Of a stretch of 64,000 nucleotides of DNA, positions 52,740 through 61,100 are shown one piece after another (position 1 is the first letter of the stretch; every line of letters starts with the position of its first letter). The notes under the pieces are model-generated. The model was not told the DNA's origin. It searched no databases and was given only the letters and a program-made list of their open reading frames with translations. A program made the position numbers and the translations under genes. The stretch spans positions 712,723 through 776,722 of the forward strand of contig NZ_LMLR01000010.1 of assembly GCF_001422645.1 (NCBI RefSeq), in the 5' to 3' direction. This DNA is from Arthrobacter sp. Leaf69. GTDB taxonomy: Bacteria; Actinomycetota; Actinomycetes; Actinomycetales; Micrococcaceae.

Positions 52740-53600
52740 GTGACCCGGAACCCTGCGCCTGCGCCCCGTCTGCGTCCCTTCGGGCAGGTGGACGTTTTCT
52801 CTGCCGAGCCCTACCGCGGGAATCCGCTGGCTGTCGTCGTCGATGCCGAGGGTCTCCCGGCGGACGTCATGCAGCAGTTTGCCAACTGGACCAACCTCGC
52901 CGAGACCACTTTCTTGCTGCCGCCCACCGACCCTGCGGCCGATTACCGGGTCCGGATCTTCACCGGCAGCGAAGAGTTCCCCTTTGCCGGCCACCCCACC
53001 CTCGGCTCGGCGCACGCCTGGCTCGAGGCCGGCGGCATCCCCCGGCAGGACGGCGTGCTGGTCCAGGAGTGCGGCGCCGGGCTGGTCAGGGTCAAGGGCG
53101 ACGGCGGCCGGCTTGCCTTCGCGGCGCCGCCGCTGACCCGGTCGGGACCGGTGTCCGAGGCGGAGCTGTCCCAAGTGGCCGCCGGACTGGGCATGTCGCG
53201 GGAAGCGCTCCTGGACGCGTCGTGGCTGGTCAACGGGCCGAACTGGATCGGCGTGCTGCTGGAGTCGGCGGAGGCAGTCCTGTCCATTAGACCCGACTAT
53301 GCGGCGATGGCCGGACTCAAGGTCGGCGTGATCGGTCCCTACCCTGCCGGATCCGGGGTCGGCTTCGAAGTGCGCACCTTCATTCCGGGCGACGCCGCGG
53401 CGGAAGACCCCGTCACCGGCAGTTTCAACGCCGGCGCGGCCCAGTGGCTGATCCGCAGCGGCCGCGCCCCGGAATCCTACGTCGCGGCGCAGGGAACGGC
53501 GCTGGGCCGGGCGGGACGGATCCATGTCGACGCCGTGGGGGACGACATCTGGGTCGGTGGCAGCTCGGTGAGCTGCATCGAAGGCTTTGTCCTGCTCTGA
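52740..53600 (+). CDS. PhzF-family isomerase/epimerase-like protein
   Basis: The 286-residue cytoplasmic protein has the diaminopimelate-epimerase-like double fold of PhzF enzymes. FSAEPYRGNPLAVVVDAEGLP (about 19-39) carries the substrate-binding region, ANWTNLAETTFLLPPTDPAADYRVRIFT contains the conserved catalytic Glu, and GEDPVTGS-like AAEDPVTGSFNAG lies near 218-230. No phenazine genes are nearby, so the name describes the fold only. Start GTG 52740. Confidence 0.92.
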   Translation: MTRNPAPAPRLRPFGQVDVFSAEPYRGNPLAVVVDAEGLPADVMQQFANWTNLAETTFLLPPTDPAADYRVRIFTGSEEFPFAGHPTLGSAHAWLEAGGIPRQDGVLVQECGAGLVRVKGDGGRLAFAAPPLTRSGPVSEAELSQVAAGLGMSREALLDASWLVNGPNWIGVLLESAEAVLSIRPDYAAMAGLKVGVIGPYPAGSGVGFEVRTFIPGDAAAEDPVTGSFNAGAAQWLIRSGRAPESYVAAQGTALGRAGRIHVDAVGDDIWVGGSSVSCIEGFVLL

Positions 53601-53763
53601 CCCCCAGATGCCCTATCCCTTACGGTTGCCATTCCGGCGTCAGAGGGACCAAAAGTGATAGGGCAACGGAGGCGGGAATAAACGGCGCAGTGCACTCCTT
53701 TTACAGGTACATGCAAACGCATGCATCAGGGCTCAGGCCCCCGCCTCACATCAGGAGCACTCC

Positions 53764-54390
53764 GTGGAAACCCGCCGTATCACCGTTCTTTCCGCCGGAC
53801 TCGGCGTCCCGTCGTCGAGCCGCCTGCTGGCGGACCAGCTGGCTGCCTCTGTGGAGCGCCAGCTCGCCGCGGCCGGATACGCCGTCCACATCGAGACAGT
53901 GGAACTGCGGGACCTGGCGGTGGATATCGCGAACAACTTCGTGACGGGCTATGCGGCGCCTACGCTGGCCGGGGTGATCTCCGGAGTCGAGGCGTCGGAC
54001 GGCATCATTGCCGTCAGCCCCGTTTTCAGCGCCTCCTACAGCGGACTTTTCAAATCGTTTATCGACGTCCTGGACCCCAAATCGCTGGAGGGGAAGGCAG
54101 TGCTGCTCGGCGCCACTGCCGGCACGGACCGGCACCAGATGGTCCTGGACTTCGCCATGCGCCCTCTGTTCACGTACCTCCGCACCCGCACCGCCAACAC
54201 CGCAGTCTTTGCCGGTCCGCAAGACTGGGGCAGCAACGACGATGGCGGCTCAGCCCTTTCGACCCGGATCGAGCGGGCGGCGGGGGAGTTTGCCGGCCTG
54301 CTGCAGGGCGCGCAGCCGCAACGGAAGTCGGCGGCACAGGCGTCGCTGCCGTTCGAACAGTTGCTCGCCGGCATTTCCGGCCGGCCCTAG
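53764..54390 (+). CDS. NADPH-dependent FMN reductase (CE1759-like)
   Basis: This flavodoxin-like reductase of 208 residues has an N-terminal flavin phosphate loop LSAGLGVPSSSRLLADQL (about 8-25) and IIAVSPVFSASYSGLFKSFIDVLD (about 79-102), the conserved P-x-Y-type region of MsuE/SsuE-type reductases. It resembles the actinobacterial CE1759 subgroup. GTG start at 53764 with AGGAGCA upstream. The 163 bases before it contain repeated ATGCA words but no gene. It would supply reduced flavin to a monooxygenase; no such partner is adjacent. Confidence 0.88.
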   Translation: METRRITVLSAGLGVPSSSRLLADQLAASVERQLAAAGYAVHIETVELRDLAVDIANNFVTGYAAPTLAGVISGVEASDGIIAVSPVFSASYSGLFKSFIDVLDPKSLEGKAVLLGATAGTDRHQMVLDFAMRPLFTYLRTRTANTAVFAGPQDWGSNDDGGSALSTRIERAAGEFAGLLQGAQPQRKSAAQASLPFEQLLAGISGRP

Positions 54391-54460
54391 GGTTTCCGGC
54401 CGGCCCAAGTATCGCCGGCCGCCGGCGAACCATTATGCACGCCCGGTCGTTGTGCGGGAC

Positions 54461-54838
54461 ATGAAATGTCCTGTGGATTCAATTGACCTGATCATGAGCG
54501 AACGCAGTGGCGTCGAGATCGATTACTGCCCCCAGTGCCGCGGCGTCTGGCTGGACCGGGGCGAGCTGGACAAAATCCTGGACCGCGCTGCGGAGACCAT
54601 GGCCCCGGTGCCCCCGGCTCCACCGGCGCCTATGCCTCCGACGACGCCCGGCCACATCCCGCCCCCGCTCTACAACCTGGACCCGCGCAGGGATGACCGG
54701 CGTACGGATGACCGCCGCGACGATGACCGACGGTACGACGAGCGCCGGGACCGTCCGCGCTTCGACCAGCCGCGATATGACGACCGCCGCCGTCCGAAGA
54801 AGAAGGAAGGCTGGCTCGGGGAACTGTTCGACTTCTAA
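54461..54838 (+). CDS. Zinc-ribbon (TFIIB-type) protein with Arg/Asp-rich tail
   Basis: The 125-residue protein starts with a zinc ribbon: MKCPVDSIDL provides one Cys, YCPQCRGVWLDRGELDKIL provides the C-x2-C pair and conserved W-L-D-x-G-E-L. A Pro-rich stretch (about 46-75) follows, and then a low-complexity Arg/Asp-rich region with repeated DDRR units (about 76-112) and a basic end. The family is zf-TFIIB (also called YhhA/Zn-ribbon_nucleic acid-binding); role unknown. ATG 54461 was chosen; longer frame starts cover the FMN-reductase gene. Confidence 0.87.
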   Translation: MKCPVDSIDLIMSERSGVEIDYCPQCRGVWLDRGELDKILDRAAETMAPVPPAPPAPMPPTTPGHIPPPLYNLDPRRDDRRTDDRRDDDRRYDERRDRPRFDQPRYDDRRRPKKKEGWLGELFDF

Positions 54839-54879
54839 CCCCCGCGGGGCCGGTTCTGCCGTCGGGTCAGCCTTCGGGC

Positions 54880-55452
54880 TCAGTCCTCGAGAAGGGCGAT
54901 GAATTCCCGGGCCTGTTTGATGGAAATGTCCGAGTGGCGCGTGAGGGCCTCAGCAGCGGCTTCGGTGTCGCCGCTTCTGGCGAGGGTGCGGATCCTGCCG
55001 TAGATCTCATCGTTGAGCATGTTGCTGCTGACCTCGCGTGTCACATCGCCCTTGCTGGCGATCGCCCGGTAGCGGTACGCGAACCGCTGCGGCGCGTCGT
55101 CGTCGTCCTCTACGGGTGCCGGCTCCGCGGGCTCGGGCCGGAAGGGCTGCGGGTGGGCCGCCAGGGCCCCCACGGCGTCACGGGAGGCCCTCAGGCCGTC
55201 TCCTGTGGCCTCAAAGTACAGTTTGATGGCGGCCATGGCCTGCCCTTGGGCGATCAGCGCATAGAGGCGCCGGTGCTGCTCCTGGTTGAGCTTAGCCGCA
55301 GAGGTCCGGGCTAGCTCAACTGGATCCTTTCCTGGCTGAGGGGCGGCCTCCGGCCGGGTCCGGGAGCCGCGGTGGCCGAGGGTGCGGGCTCCCACGAGGA
55401 CGCCGGCAGCGACGAGCGCCAGAATAAGGAGGGGGACAAGCAGGGATTCCAT
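54880..55452 (-). CDS. Membrane-anchored protein with two L7/L12-C-terminal-like motifs
   Basis: The 190-residue protein has one N-terminal membrane helix (about 4-22), a basic linker and two helical segments with the pattern of the ribosomal L7/L12 C-terminal domain. RRLYALIAQGQAMAAIKLYFEATGDGLRASRDAV (about 61-94) and IYGRIRTLARSGDTEAAAEALTRHSDISIKQAREFI (about 150-185) both show the pattern A-I/A-x-x-L/Y-x-x-x-T-x-x-x-L/I-x-x-A-x-x-x-V/I. The downstream-facing paralogue upstream (55457-55924) shares the design. The function is unknown; the pair is placed beside dnaB. Confidence 0.65.
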   Translation of the reverse strand: MESLLVPLLILALVAAGVLVGARTLGHRGSRTRPEAAPQPGKDPVELARTSAAKLNQEQHRRLYALIAQGQAMAAIKLYFEATGDGLRASRDAVGALAAHPQPFRPEPAEPAPVEDDDDAPQRFAYRYRAIASKGDVTREVSSNMLNDEIYGRIRTLARSGDTEAAAEALTRHSDISIKQAREFIALLED

Positions 55453-55456
55453 GAAA

Positions 55457-55924
55457 CTACAGCCGATCTACAAAATTCTTGGCGGTCAAAAGATCTGAAT
55501 GGGTTGCCTGCCGCAGCAGTTTGATGGCCTGGAGCTTCTTGCCGTTCCGGGCCAGCGACTGGAGTTGCAGGGCGAACTGGGGATTGAGCTGGCCTCCCGG
55601 CAGGACGGGGCCCTGGTAGCCGGGTTGCCCGACGGCGGGTGCTGATCCGGTCTGGGCGCGCAGCGCCTGACGGGCGTGGTCCGCCTGCTGCGACTGCTGC
55701 TGTTCGTTCTGGCTGGGCCGGGTGACGGCGTCCACGCGGGCACGGGCGGCGGTGGCGGCCTGGACCTGGGCGGCGTAGTGGGCCTGCGACCGGACCGCCA
55801 GTTCTTGCTGGTAGCGTTCCGCATCGGACACGCCGAAGTCGCGCGGCTTGAGGGCCGTGGTAAATGCCCAAAGGACCGCCGCCAGTATAAGGGCAGGCAG
55901 TATGACCAGCAATACATCGCCCAT
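55457..55924 (-). CDS. Membrane-anchored protein with one L7/L12-C-terminal-like motif
   Basis: The 155-residue protein has an N-terminal helix (about 3-22), a Gln/Ala-rich probably coiled-coil region (about 35-90), a Pro/Gly linker and a final helical segment ALQLQSLARNGKKLQAIKLLRQATHSDLLTAKNFVDRL that mirrors L7/L12 residues K-x-x-A-I-K-x-x-R-x-x-T-x-x-x-L-x-x-A-K-x-x-V. Its stop lies four bases from the next gene's start, so both form an operon. Function is unknown; the motif similarity suggests a protein-protein interaction module. Confidence 0.65.
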   Translation of the reverse strand: MGDVLLVILPALILAAVLWAFTTALKPRDFGVSDAERYQQELAVRSQAHYAAQVQAATAARARVDAVTRPSQNEQQQSQQADHARQALRAQTGSAPAVGQPGYQGPVLPGGQLNPQFALQLQSLARNGKKLQAIKLLRQATHSDLLTAKNFVDRL

Positions 55925-56581
55925 GTGAAGAGCTTATGCCAGATCGCAGTTATCCACAGCACATTCTGCGATTGGCATACAGTGCGCCGCCGGGAACCGG
56001 CCTTTGCCGCCCACGACACCCTCCGGCGGAATCTCCGTGAGGACCATCACTTAATGTGCATATTTCCGGTCATGTGTGGCCTCATATGCCGCCCGGTATC
56101 CCCAGCCACAGACCTGGGTCTGTGGATGAGCGGCAGCGAACATTCTTTTGTGTCCACACGGTGAACACGGTGTTTCCGCAGGTCAGGGCCGAATGGCGGC
56201 CGCAACATTTTTTCTATCCACAGCTGTTCACACAGGCTGTGCACAAGCAGGGGGCAGTAGTGCACAGCTTATCCACAGGGGTGGCGGCCAGTCGGGTTGG
56301 TGACTGCCGGATCGGGCGATACCGTTGCTGGATATCGAGCCTTGGATACCGAAATCCGGTGCCGGCTGCACGACGCGTTCTTTCCAACCGGCCCGTTGGG
56401 GGCCGGACCCCGGGCTGTGGAAAACCGGCAGAGCCGGAGGGCGGCAAAGTGTCGGAGCCGGCTGATACTACTTAACCGTCGGGCCCACGCCGGCGTCGAC
56501 GCTGCCGGGCACCAAGGCCCGGAGGACACCCGTCGCCGGCGCACGGATTTTCGCCGCGGCACACAATGGAGGACGGCAGTT
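55925..56581. other. dnaB upstream region with DnaA boxes
   Basis: These 657 bases between the L12-motif operon and dnaB contain no gene. They hold DnaA boxes (TTATCCACA at 55950 and 56269, CTATCCACA at 56214, a reverse TCATCCACA at 56121-56129) and additional weaker boxes. The dnaB promoter should also lie here. Confidence 0.65.
56214..56277 (+). other. DnaA-box array 3, upstream of dnaB
   Basis: CTATCCACA (56214), GTTCACACA (56226), CTGTGCACA (56237), TAGTGCACA (56258) and TTATCCACA (56269) run in the same orientation at 11-12 bp spacing with one unit missing. Another perfect box lies at 55950-55958. The design copies arrays 1 and 2. Confidence 0.6.
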
Positions 56582-57964
56582 TTGTCAGTTACGCATCTGG
56601 ACTCAGTCGAGGGGACCCGGGGAGCCGAGGGCAGCCGCAAGCCGCCGCAGGACATTCCCGCCGAACAGTCCGTCCTGGGCGGCATGATGCTGTCCAAGGA
56701 CGCCATTGCCGACGTCGTCGAGATCCTGCGGGGCGTCGACTTCTACCGTCCTGCGCACGAGACGATCTACGAAGCGATCATCGACCTCTACGGCCGCGGT
56801 GAACCTGCCGACGCCGTGACCGTGTCGGATGAACTGACCAAGCGGGGCGAGATCAACCGGGTGGGCGGCCCCGCCTACCTTCACGAGCTCATCCAGACCG
56901 TTCCCACGGCCGCCAACGCCGGCTACTACGCCGAAATCGTGGGTGAGCGCGCGGTGTTGCGCCGCCTGGTCAATGCCGGCACCAAGATCGTCCAACTCGG
57001 CTACGGCCAGGACGGCGAGGTTGAAGACCTGGTCAACCAGGCCCAGGCGGAGATCTATGCCGTGGCGGAGCGCCGCACCGCAGAGGACTACGTTGTCCTC
57101 AAGGACGTGATGGAGTCCACCGTGGACGAAATCGAAGCGTCCGGCCACCGCGAGGAGGGAATGACCGGCGTTCCCACGGGCTTCTACGAACTCGATGAGC
57201 TCACGCATGGCCTGCACCCCGGCCAGATGATCGTCATCGCGGCCCGCCCCGCCGTCGGTAAGTCCACCTTCGCCCTGGACTTCGCCCGCTCGGCGGCCAT
57301 CAAGAACAACCTCGCCACCGTGATGTTCTCACTCGAAATGGGCCGGAACGAGATCGCGATGCGCCTGCTGTCCGCCGAGGCCACGATCGGCCTCCAGGAC
57401 CTGCGCAAAGGCACCATCAAGGATGAGCAGTGGTCCAAGATCGCCACCACGATGGGCCGGATGAATGAGGCCCCGCTCTTCATCGACGACAGCCCCAACA
57501 TGTCCCTGATGGAAATCCGGGCCAAGTGCCGCCGGCTGAAGCAGCAGCATGATCTCAAGCTCGTCATCCTGGACTACCTCCAGCTGATGAGCTCCGGCAA
57601 GAAGGTGGAGTCCCGCCAGCAGGAAGTCTCCGAGTTCTCCCGTGCGCTGAAGCTGCTGGCCAAGGAACTGCAGGTCCCCGTCATTGCCCTGTCACAGCTG
57701 AACCGTGGCTCCGAGCAGCGCCAGGACAAGCGGCCCATGGTCTCGGACCTGCGTGAATCCGGTTCCATTGAGCAGGATGCCGACATGGTCATCCTGCTGC
57801 ACCGCGAGGACGTCTACGACAAGGAATCGCCGCGTGCCGGCGAGGCGGACATCCTGATCGCCAAGCACCGTAACGGCCCCACGAAGGACATTGTGGTCGC
57901 CTTCCAGGGCCACTACTCGCGGTTCGCCAACATGGCTGCCGACGCCGGGGGCGGCGGCTTCTAG
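56582..57964 (+). CDS. dnaB: Replicative DNA helicase DnaB
   Basis: The 460-residue hexameric 5'-3' helicase drives fork progression. An N-terminal helical domain (about 20-130, PQDIPAEQSVLGGMMLSKDAI) precedes the RecA-like core with Walker A ARPAVGKST (about 220-228), Walker B LVILDYLQLM (about 327-336) and motif H4/arginine finger region SLRESGSIEQDAD-like (SDLRESGSIEQDADMVILLH). No intein is present. The TTG at 56582 with GGAGGACGG upstream begins the conserved N-terminus; longer frame starts cross the DnaA-box region. Its stop CTAG is shared with the convergent thioesterase. Confidence 0.96.
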   Translation: MSVTHLDSVEGTRGAEGSRKPPQDIPAEQSVLGGMMLSKDAIADVVEILRGVDFYRPAHETIYEAIIDLYGRGEPADAVTVSDELTKRGEINRVGGPAYLHELIQTVPTAANAGYYAEIVGERAVLRRLVNAGTKIVQLGYGQDGEVEDLVNQAQAEIYAVAERRTAEDYVVLKDVMESTVDEIEASGHREEGMTGVPTGFYELDELTHGLHPGQMIVIAARPAVGKSTFALDFARSAAIKNNLATVMFSLEMGRNEIAMRLLSAEATIGLQDLRKGTIKDEQWSKIATTMGRMNEAPLFIDDSPNMSLMEIRAKCRRLKQQHDLKLVILDYLQLMSSGKKVESRQQEVSEFSRALKLLAKELQVPVIALSQLNRGSEQRQDKRPMVSDLRESGSIEQDADMVILLHREDVYDKESPRAGEADILIAKHRNGPTKDIVVAFQGHYSRFANMAADAGGGGF

Positions 57965-58947
57965 CTGCCCGGCCCAGGCGCCGCCGGCCCCAGCAGGTGG
58001 TTGGGCAGCCGGTTTCCCGGTGCCCGGCCCCGGATCTCCAGCAGTTCGCGGGCATGGGCGTGCAGCCGCTTGTCCTCCTCGGACACCGGCACCCATTGCG
58101 GGATCGGGACGGACGTGCCGTGCTCGTCGCGTGCCACCATCACGGTCAAGCAGTAGGTGGTGAGCTCCAGTTCGCGTCCCTTGGGGTCTCCCGAGCGGAC
58201 ATGGACAGCGATGTGCATGCCCTTCGTCCCGGTGTAGACCAGCCGCGCTTCCACTTCCACCACGTGGCCGATCAGCAGCGGCCGGTAGAAGCGCACTCCA
58301 CCGGAAAAGACGGCCACCGTGTCCATCCCGCAGTACCGGGAGGCGCAGACGTAGGCTGCTTCGTCGATCCATTTCATGACGATGCCGCCGTGCACCTTGC
58401 CGCCCCAGTTCACATCGGTGGGTGCGGCCACAAAGCGCAGGACCACATTCTCGGCGGTCCCGGCGCCGGTGTATTCCTGTCCGCTCATCGCCTGGACGAT
58501 GTCTTCGCGGACTTTGATCCGCGCCAGGGCATGGTCGCGCTGTTCGATTTCATCAGGCGTCACGGGCACAAACTGCGGCACGGGGATCGGCTTGCCGTCC
58601 TCGCCCACAGCCACGAAAATCACCATGCACTGGCTGCGCATCGTGGCCGCGCCGCCCTTCGGATCGCCCGAGGACAACACGGTCCGGATGTGCATGGAGG
58701 ACCGGCCCGTGTAGACAATCGTCGCTTCCACTTCAACCATGTCCCCGCTGTTGACCGGATCCGCGAAGTGGATGTTCCCCACGTAGGCCGTCACGCAATA
58801 GGACTTGGCCCAGCCCACCGCGGCGGCGTAGGCAGCCTTGTCCACCCATTCGAGGACCGTGCCAGCATCAACCGAACCGCTGTGGCCGACGTCGGTGGGG
58901 GCTGCAAGGAAGCGCAGGGTCACGGAGTTGGCGGCGTTGTCACTCAT
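57961..58947 (-). CDS. Acyl-CoA thioesterase, tandem hotdog domains
   Basis: The 328-residue cytoplasmic thioesterase has two copies of the cytosolic-type hotdog unit. Repeat 1 (about 5-140) has RFLAAPTDVGHSGSVDAGTVLEWVDKAAY and repeat 2 (about 165-300) has RFVAAPTDVNWGGKVHGGIVMKWIDEAAY. The catalytic Asn/Asp-G pattern (NWGGKVHGG) is intact in repeat 2, whereas repeat 1 has HSGSVDAG, so the two active sites may differ. Start ATG 58947 may be leaderless, since TAAACT lies about seven bases upstream. Confidence 0.9.
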   Translation of the reverse strand: MSDNAANSVTLRFLAAPTDVGHSGSVDAGTVLEWVDKAAYAAAVGWAKSYCVTAYVGNIHFADPVNSGDMVEVEATIVYTGRSSMHIRTVLSSGDPKGGAATMRSQCMVIFVAVGEDGKPIPVPQFVPVTPDEIEQRDHALARIKVREDIVQAMSGQEYTGAGTAENVVLRFVAAPTDVNWGGKVHGGIVMKWIDEAAYVCASRYCGMDTVAVFSGGVRFYRPLLIGHVVEVEARLVYTGTKGMHIAVHVRSGDPKGRELELTTYCLTVMVARDEHGTSVPIPQWVPVSEEDKRLHAHARELLEIRGRAPGNRLPNHLLGPAAPGPGS

Positions 58948-59057
58948 GGTCAAAGTTTACTGACCGGCCGGGTTTGCGGCGCGGAGGGGGACACAATCGC
59001 GCACCGGAACGCCATAAGCGGCGCGCCGTCGCGGCATACCGTACCGGGCAGGTACAA

Positions 59058-59091
59058 CGGCGGGCGGCCACCCGGAGGTGACCGCCCGCCG
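59058..59091 (-). terminator. doxX terminator-like hairpin
   Basis: CGGCGGGCGGCCACC (59058-59072) pairs with GGTGACCGCCCGCCG (59077-59091) with one mismatch, 30 bases past the doxX stop. No strong T-run, but the stem is very stable. Confidence 0.6.
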
Positions 59092-59120
59092 CCGTGCGCC
59101 GCAAGGCGCCGGGGACTCCC

Positions 59121-59555
59121 TTAGGCCAGGACGCTCAGCTTGGATCCGCTGCGGCCGAAGAGGGCCCTGTCCACGGAGACCTTGCCCGCACCGACGAAGG
59201 TCAGGGCCAGGGCGGCGGCAGCCAGGATCAGCACGAGTTCGTAGCCGCCCGTTGCAGCAAAAATGCCGGCCGGGGCATGGACCAGGAACAGGGCGCCGAG
59301 CATGTTCACCGCGAGCAGGGCAGCGAACACGCGGGTGAGCACGCCGACGATCAGTGCGACGCCGCCGACGAGTTCGAGGGTGGCGATCACCGGGGCGGCG
59401 ACGTTGGCGGCGGGGACGCCCATCTGGGCGAACGCGGCCTGCGTGCCGGCAATCGTGAACTCATTGAATTTCTGCCAGCCGTGCGCGGCGAAAAGGAATC
59501 CCGTGACGATACGCAGGATCGTGCGGGCCGAGGTGGTGAGTGTGGGCTGGTTCAT
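59121..59555 (-). CDS. DoxX-family membrane protein
   Basis: The 144-residue membrane protein has four hydrophobic helices and the DoxX pattern ILRIVTGFLFAAHGWQKFNEF, GVPAANVAAPVIATLELVGGVALIVG and VNMLGALFLVHAP. The family includes subunits of terminal oxidases and quinone-detoxification systems and is often controlled by MarR or HxlR repressors. ATG 59555. Two operator-like palindromes lie 50-100 bases upstream. Confidence 0.9.
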   Translation of the reverse strand: MNQPTLTTSARTILRIVTGFLFAAHGWQKFNEFTIAGTQAAFAQMGVPAANVAAPVIATLELVGGVALIVGVLTRVFAALLAVNMLGALFLVHAPAGIFAATGGYELVLILAAAALALTFVGAGKVSVDRALFGRSGSKLSVLA

Positions 59556-59608
59556 GGGGGTGCCGTTCTGACGCAGGAAGAGTGGCAGCTGGAGACCGCC
59601 ACGGATTT

Positions 59609-59658
59609 AGTTGAAGATTCAACTTCTAGTGTTCCGGCACTTACTTGAAAAGTCAACT
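59609..59658 (-). promoter_or_regulatory. Two 16-bp operator-like palindromes upstream of doxX
   Basis: AGTTGAAGATTCAACT (59609-59624) is a palindrome, and a related ACTTGAAAAGTCAACT lies at 59643-59658. Their starts are 34 bp apart and 13 of 16 positions agree. They sit between doxX and the divergent MATE gene and suit a MarR- or HxlR-type repressor. Confidence 0.55.
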
Positions 59659-59702
59659 AATGCGAAGCCGTACGACGCTCGCCGTGCCGTTAGGGTGGTT
59701 TC

Positions 59703-61058
59703 GTGTCCGTTTCCGCCCCCACTCCCGCCACGCTCCCGTCTGCGGCAGGCCGCCGGCGGGAGATCCTGCGTCTGGCGGTGCCCGCTTTCGGTGCGCTAAT
59801 CGCCGAACCGCTGTTCCTGCTCGCGGATGCGGCGATTGTCGGGCATCTCGGGGTCGCGCAGCTCGCGGGTGTCGGGTTGGCGTCGGCGGTACTCCACACG
59901 GTGGTGGGGCTGATGGTATTCCTCGCTTACTCCACCACTCCCGCCGTGGCGCGGGCGATCGGCAACGGCCAGCTGCCCAGGGCCCTCGCGGCCGGGCGGG
60001 ACGGCGTCTGGCTGGCCCTGCTGCTCGGCGTGGTCCTGGCGACCGCCGGCTTCCTGGCTGCCGAACCACTCGTCGACCTCATGGGTGCCAGCGCCGAGGT
60101 GCGGGCCTTCGCCGTGGACTACCTGCGCTGGTCGATGCCCGGACTCGTCGCGATGCTGCTCATCTTCGCGGGCACCGGCGTGCTGCGCGGCCTGCAGGAC
60201 ACACGCACGCCGCTCCTTGTAGCGGCCGCCGGCTTCACCCTGAACGTCGCGCTGAACCTCTTCCTGGTCTACGGGCTGCAGTGGTCCGTCGCCGGCTCGG
60301 CGATCGGCACCAGCATCGCCCAATGGGCCATGGCGCTGGTCTACGTGGTGATGGTCGGGCGCAATGCCCGCCGCCACGGAGTGGCCCTGCTGCCGGACTG
60401 GCGCGGCGTCCGGTCCCTGAGCAAATTGGGCTCGTGGCTGATGCTGCGGACGCTCAGCCTGCGCATTGCGATTCTCGCCACGGTGGTGGTGGTCACGACC
60501 CAAGGGCCGGTCAACCTGGCCGCCCACCAGCTCGCTATGACGGTCTTCACGTTCCTGGCGTTCGCCCTCGATGCCCTCGCGATTGCCGCCCAGGCGCTGA
60601 TCGGCAAGGAACTCGGTGCCTCCCGCCCGTCCGGGGCGCGGGAGCTCACCGGAACCATGGTCCGCTGGGGCCTCGGCTTTGGTGCGATCACAGGACTCCT
60701 GCTGGCGGTCGCGGCACCGTGGGCGGGGCGGCTCTTCACGTCCGACGCCGGCGTCCAGGCTGCGCTCACGCTGGCCTTGTGGGTGCTCGCGGCCGGGCAG
60801 CCGATTGCCGGCTATGTCTTTGTCTTGGACGGCGTGCTGATTGGTGCGGGGGATGCCAAGTACCTGGCGATTGCCGGCGTCGTGAACCTCGCCGTGTATC
60901 TGCCGCTGCTGCTGGCCGTGGGACAGTCCGGTGCCGGCGGCGGTGCGGGCCTGCTCTGGTTGTGGGCGGCGTTCTCCCTGGGATATATGACGGCCCGGGC
61001 CGTCACGCTGGGCCTCCGCGCCCGGACGGACCGGTGGATGGTGCTCGGCTCGCACTGA
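59703..61058 (+). CDS. MATE-family efflux transporter (DinF-like)
   Basis: The 451-residue membrane protein has 12 hydrophobic helices of the multidrug and toxin extrusion family: REILRLAVPAFGALIAEPLFLLADAAIVGHLG is the conserved N-terminal repeat, and the second half repeats the fold from about residue 235 (LMLRTLSLRIAILATV). Members use Na+ or H+ gradients to export cations. It belongs to the DinF subgroup by style. GTG start at 59703 has no strong ribosome-binding site, so a leaderless transcript is possible. Confidence 0.92.
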   Translation: MSVSAPTPATLPSAAGRRREILRLAVPAFGALIAEPLFLLADAAIVGHLGVAQLAGVGLASAVLHTVVGLMVFLAYSTTPAVARAIGNGQLPRALAAGRDGVWLALLLGVVLATAGFLAAEPLVDLMGASAEVRAFAVDYLRWSMPGLVAMLLIFAGTGVLRGLQDTRTPLLVAAAGFTLNVALNLFLVYGLQWSVAGSAIGTSIAQWAMALVYVVMVGRNARRHGVALLPDWRGVRSLSKLGSWLMLRTLSLRIAILATVVVVTTQGPVNLAAHQLAMTVFTFLAFALDALAIAAQALIGKELGASRPSGARELTGTMVRWGLGFGAITGLLLAVAAPWAGRLFTSDAGVQAALTLALWVLAAGQPIAGYVFVLDGVLIGAGDAKYLAIAGVVNLAVYLPLLLAVGQSGAGGGAGLLWLWAAFSLGYMTARAVTLGLRARTDRWMVLGSH

Positions 61059-61100
61059 GCACCGGCGCGCACGCGGGCGGCTTCGCACTAAACTGGACCG

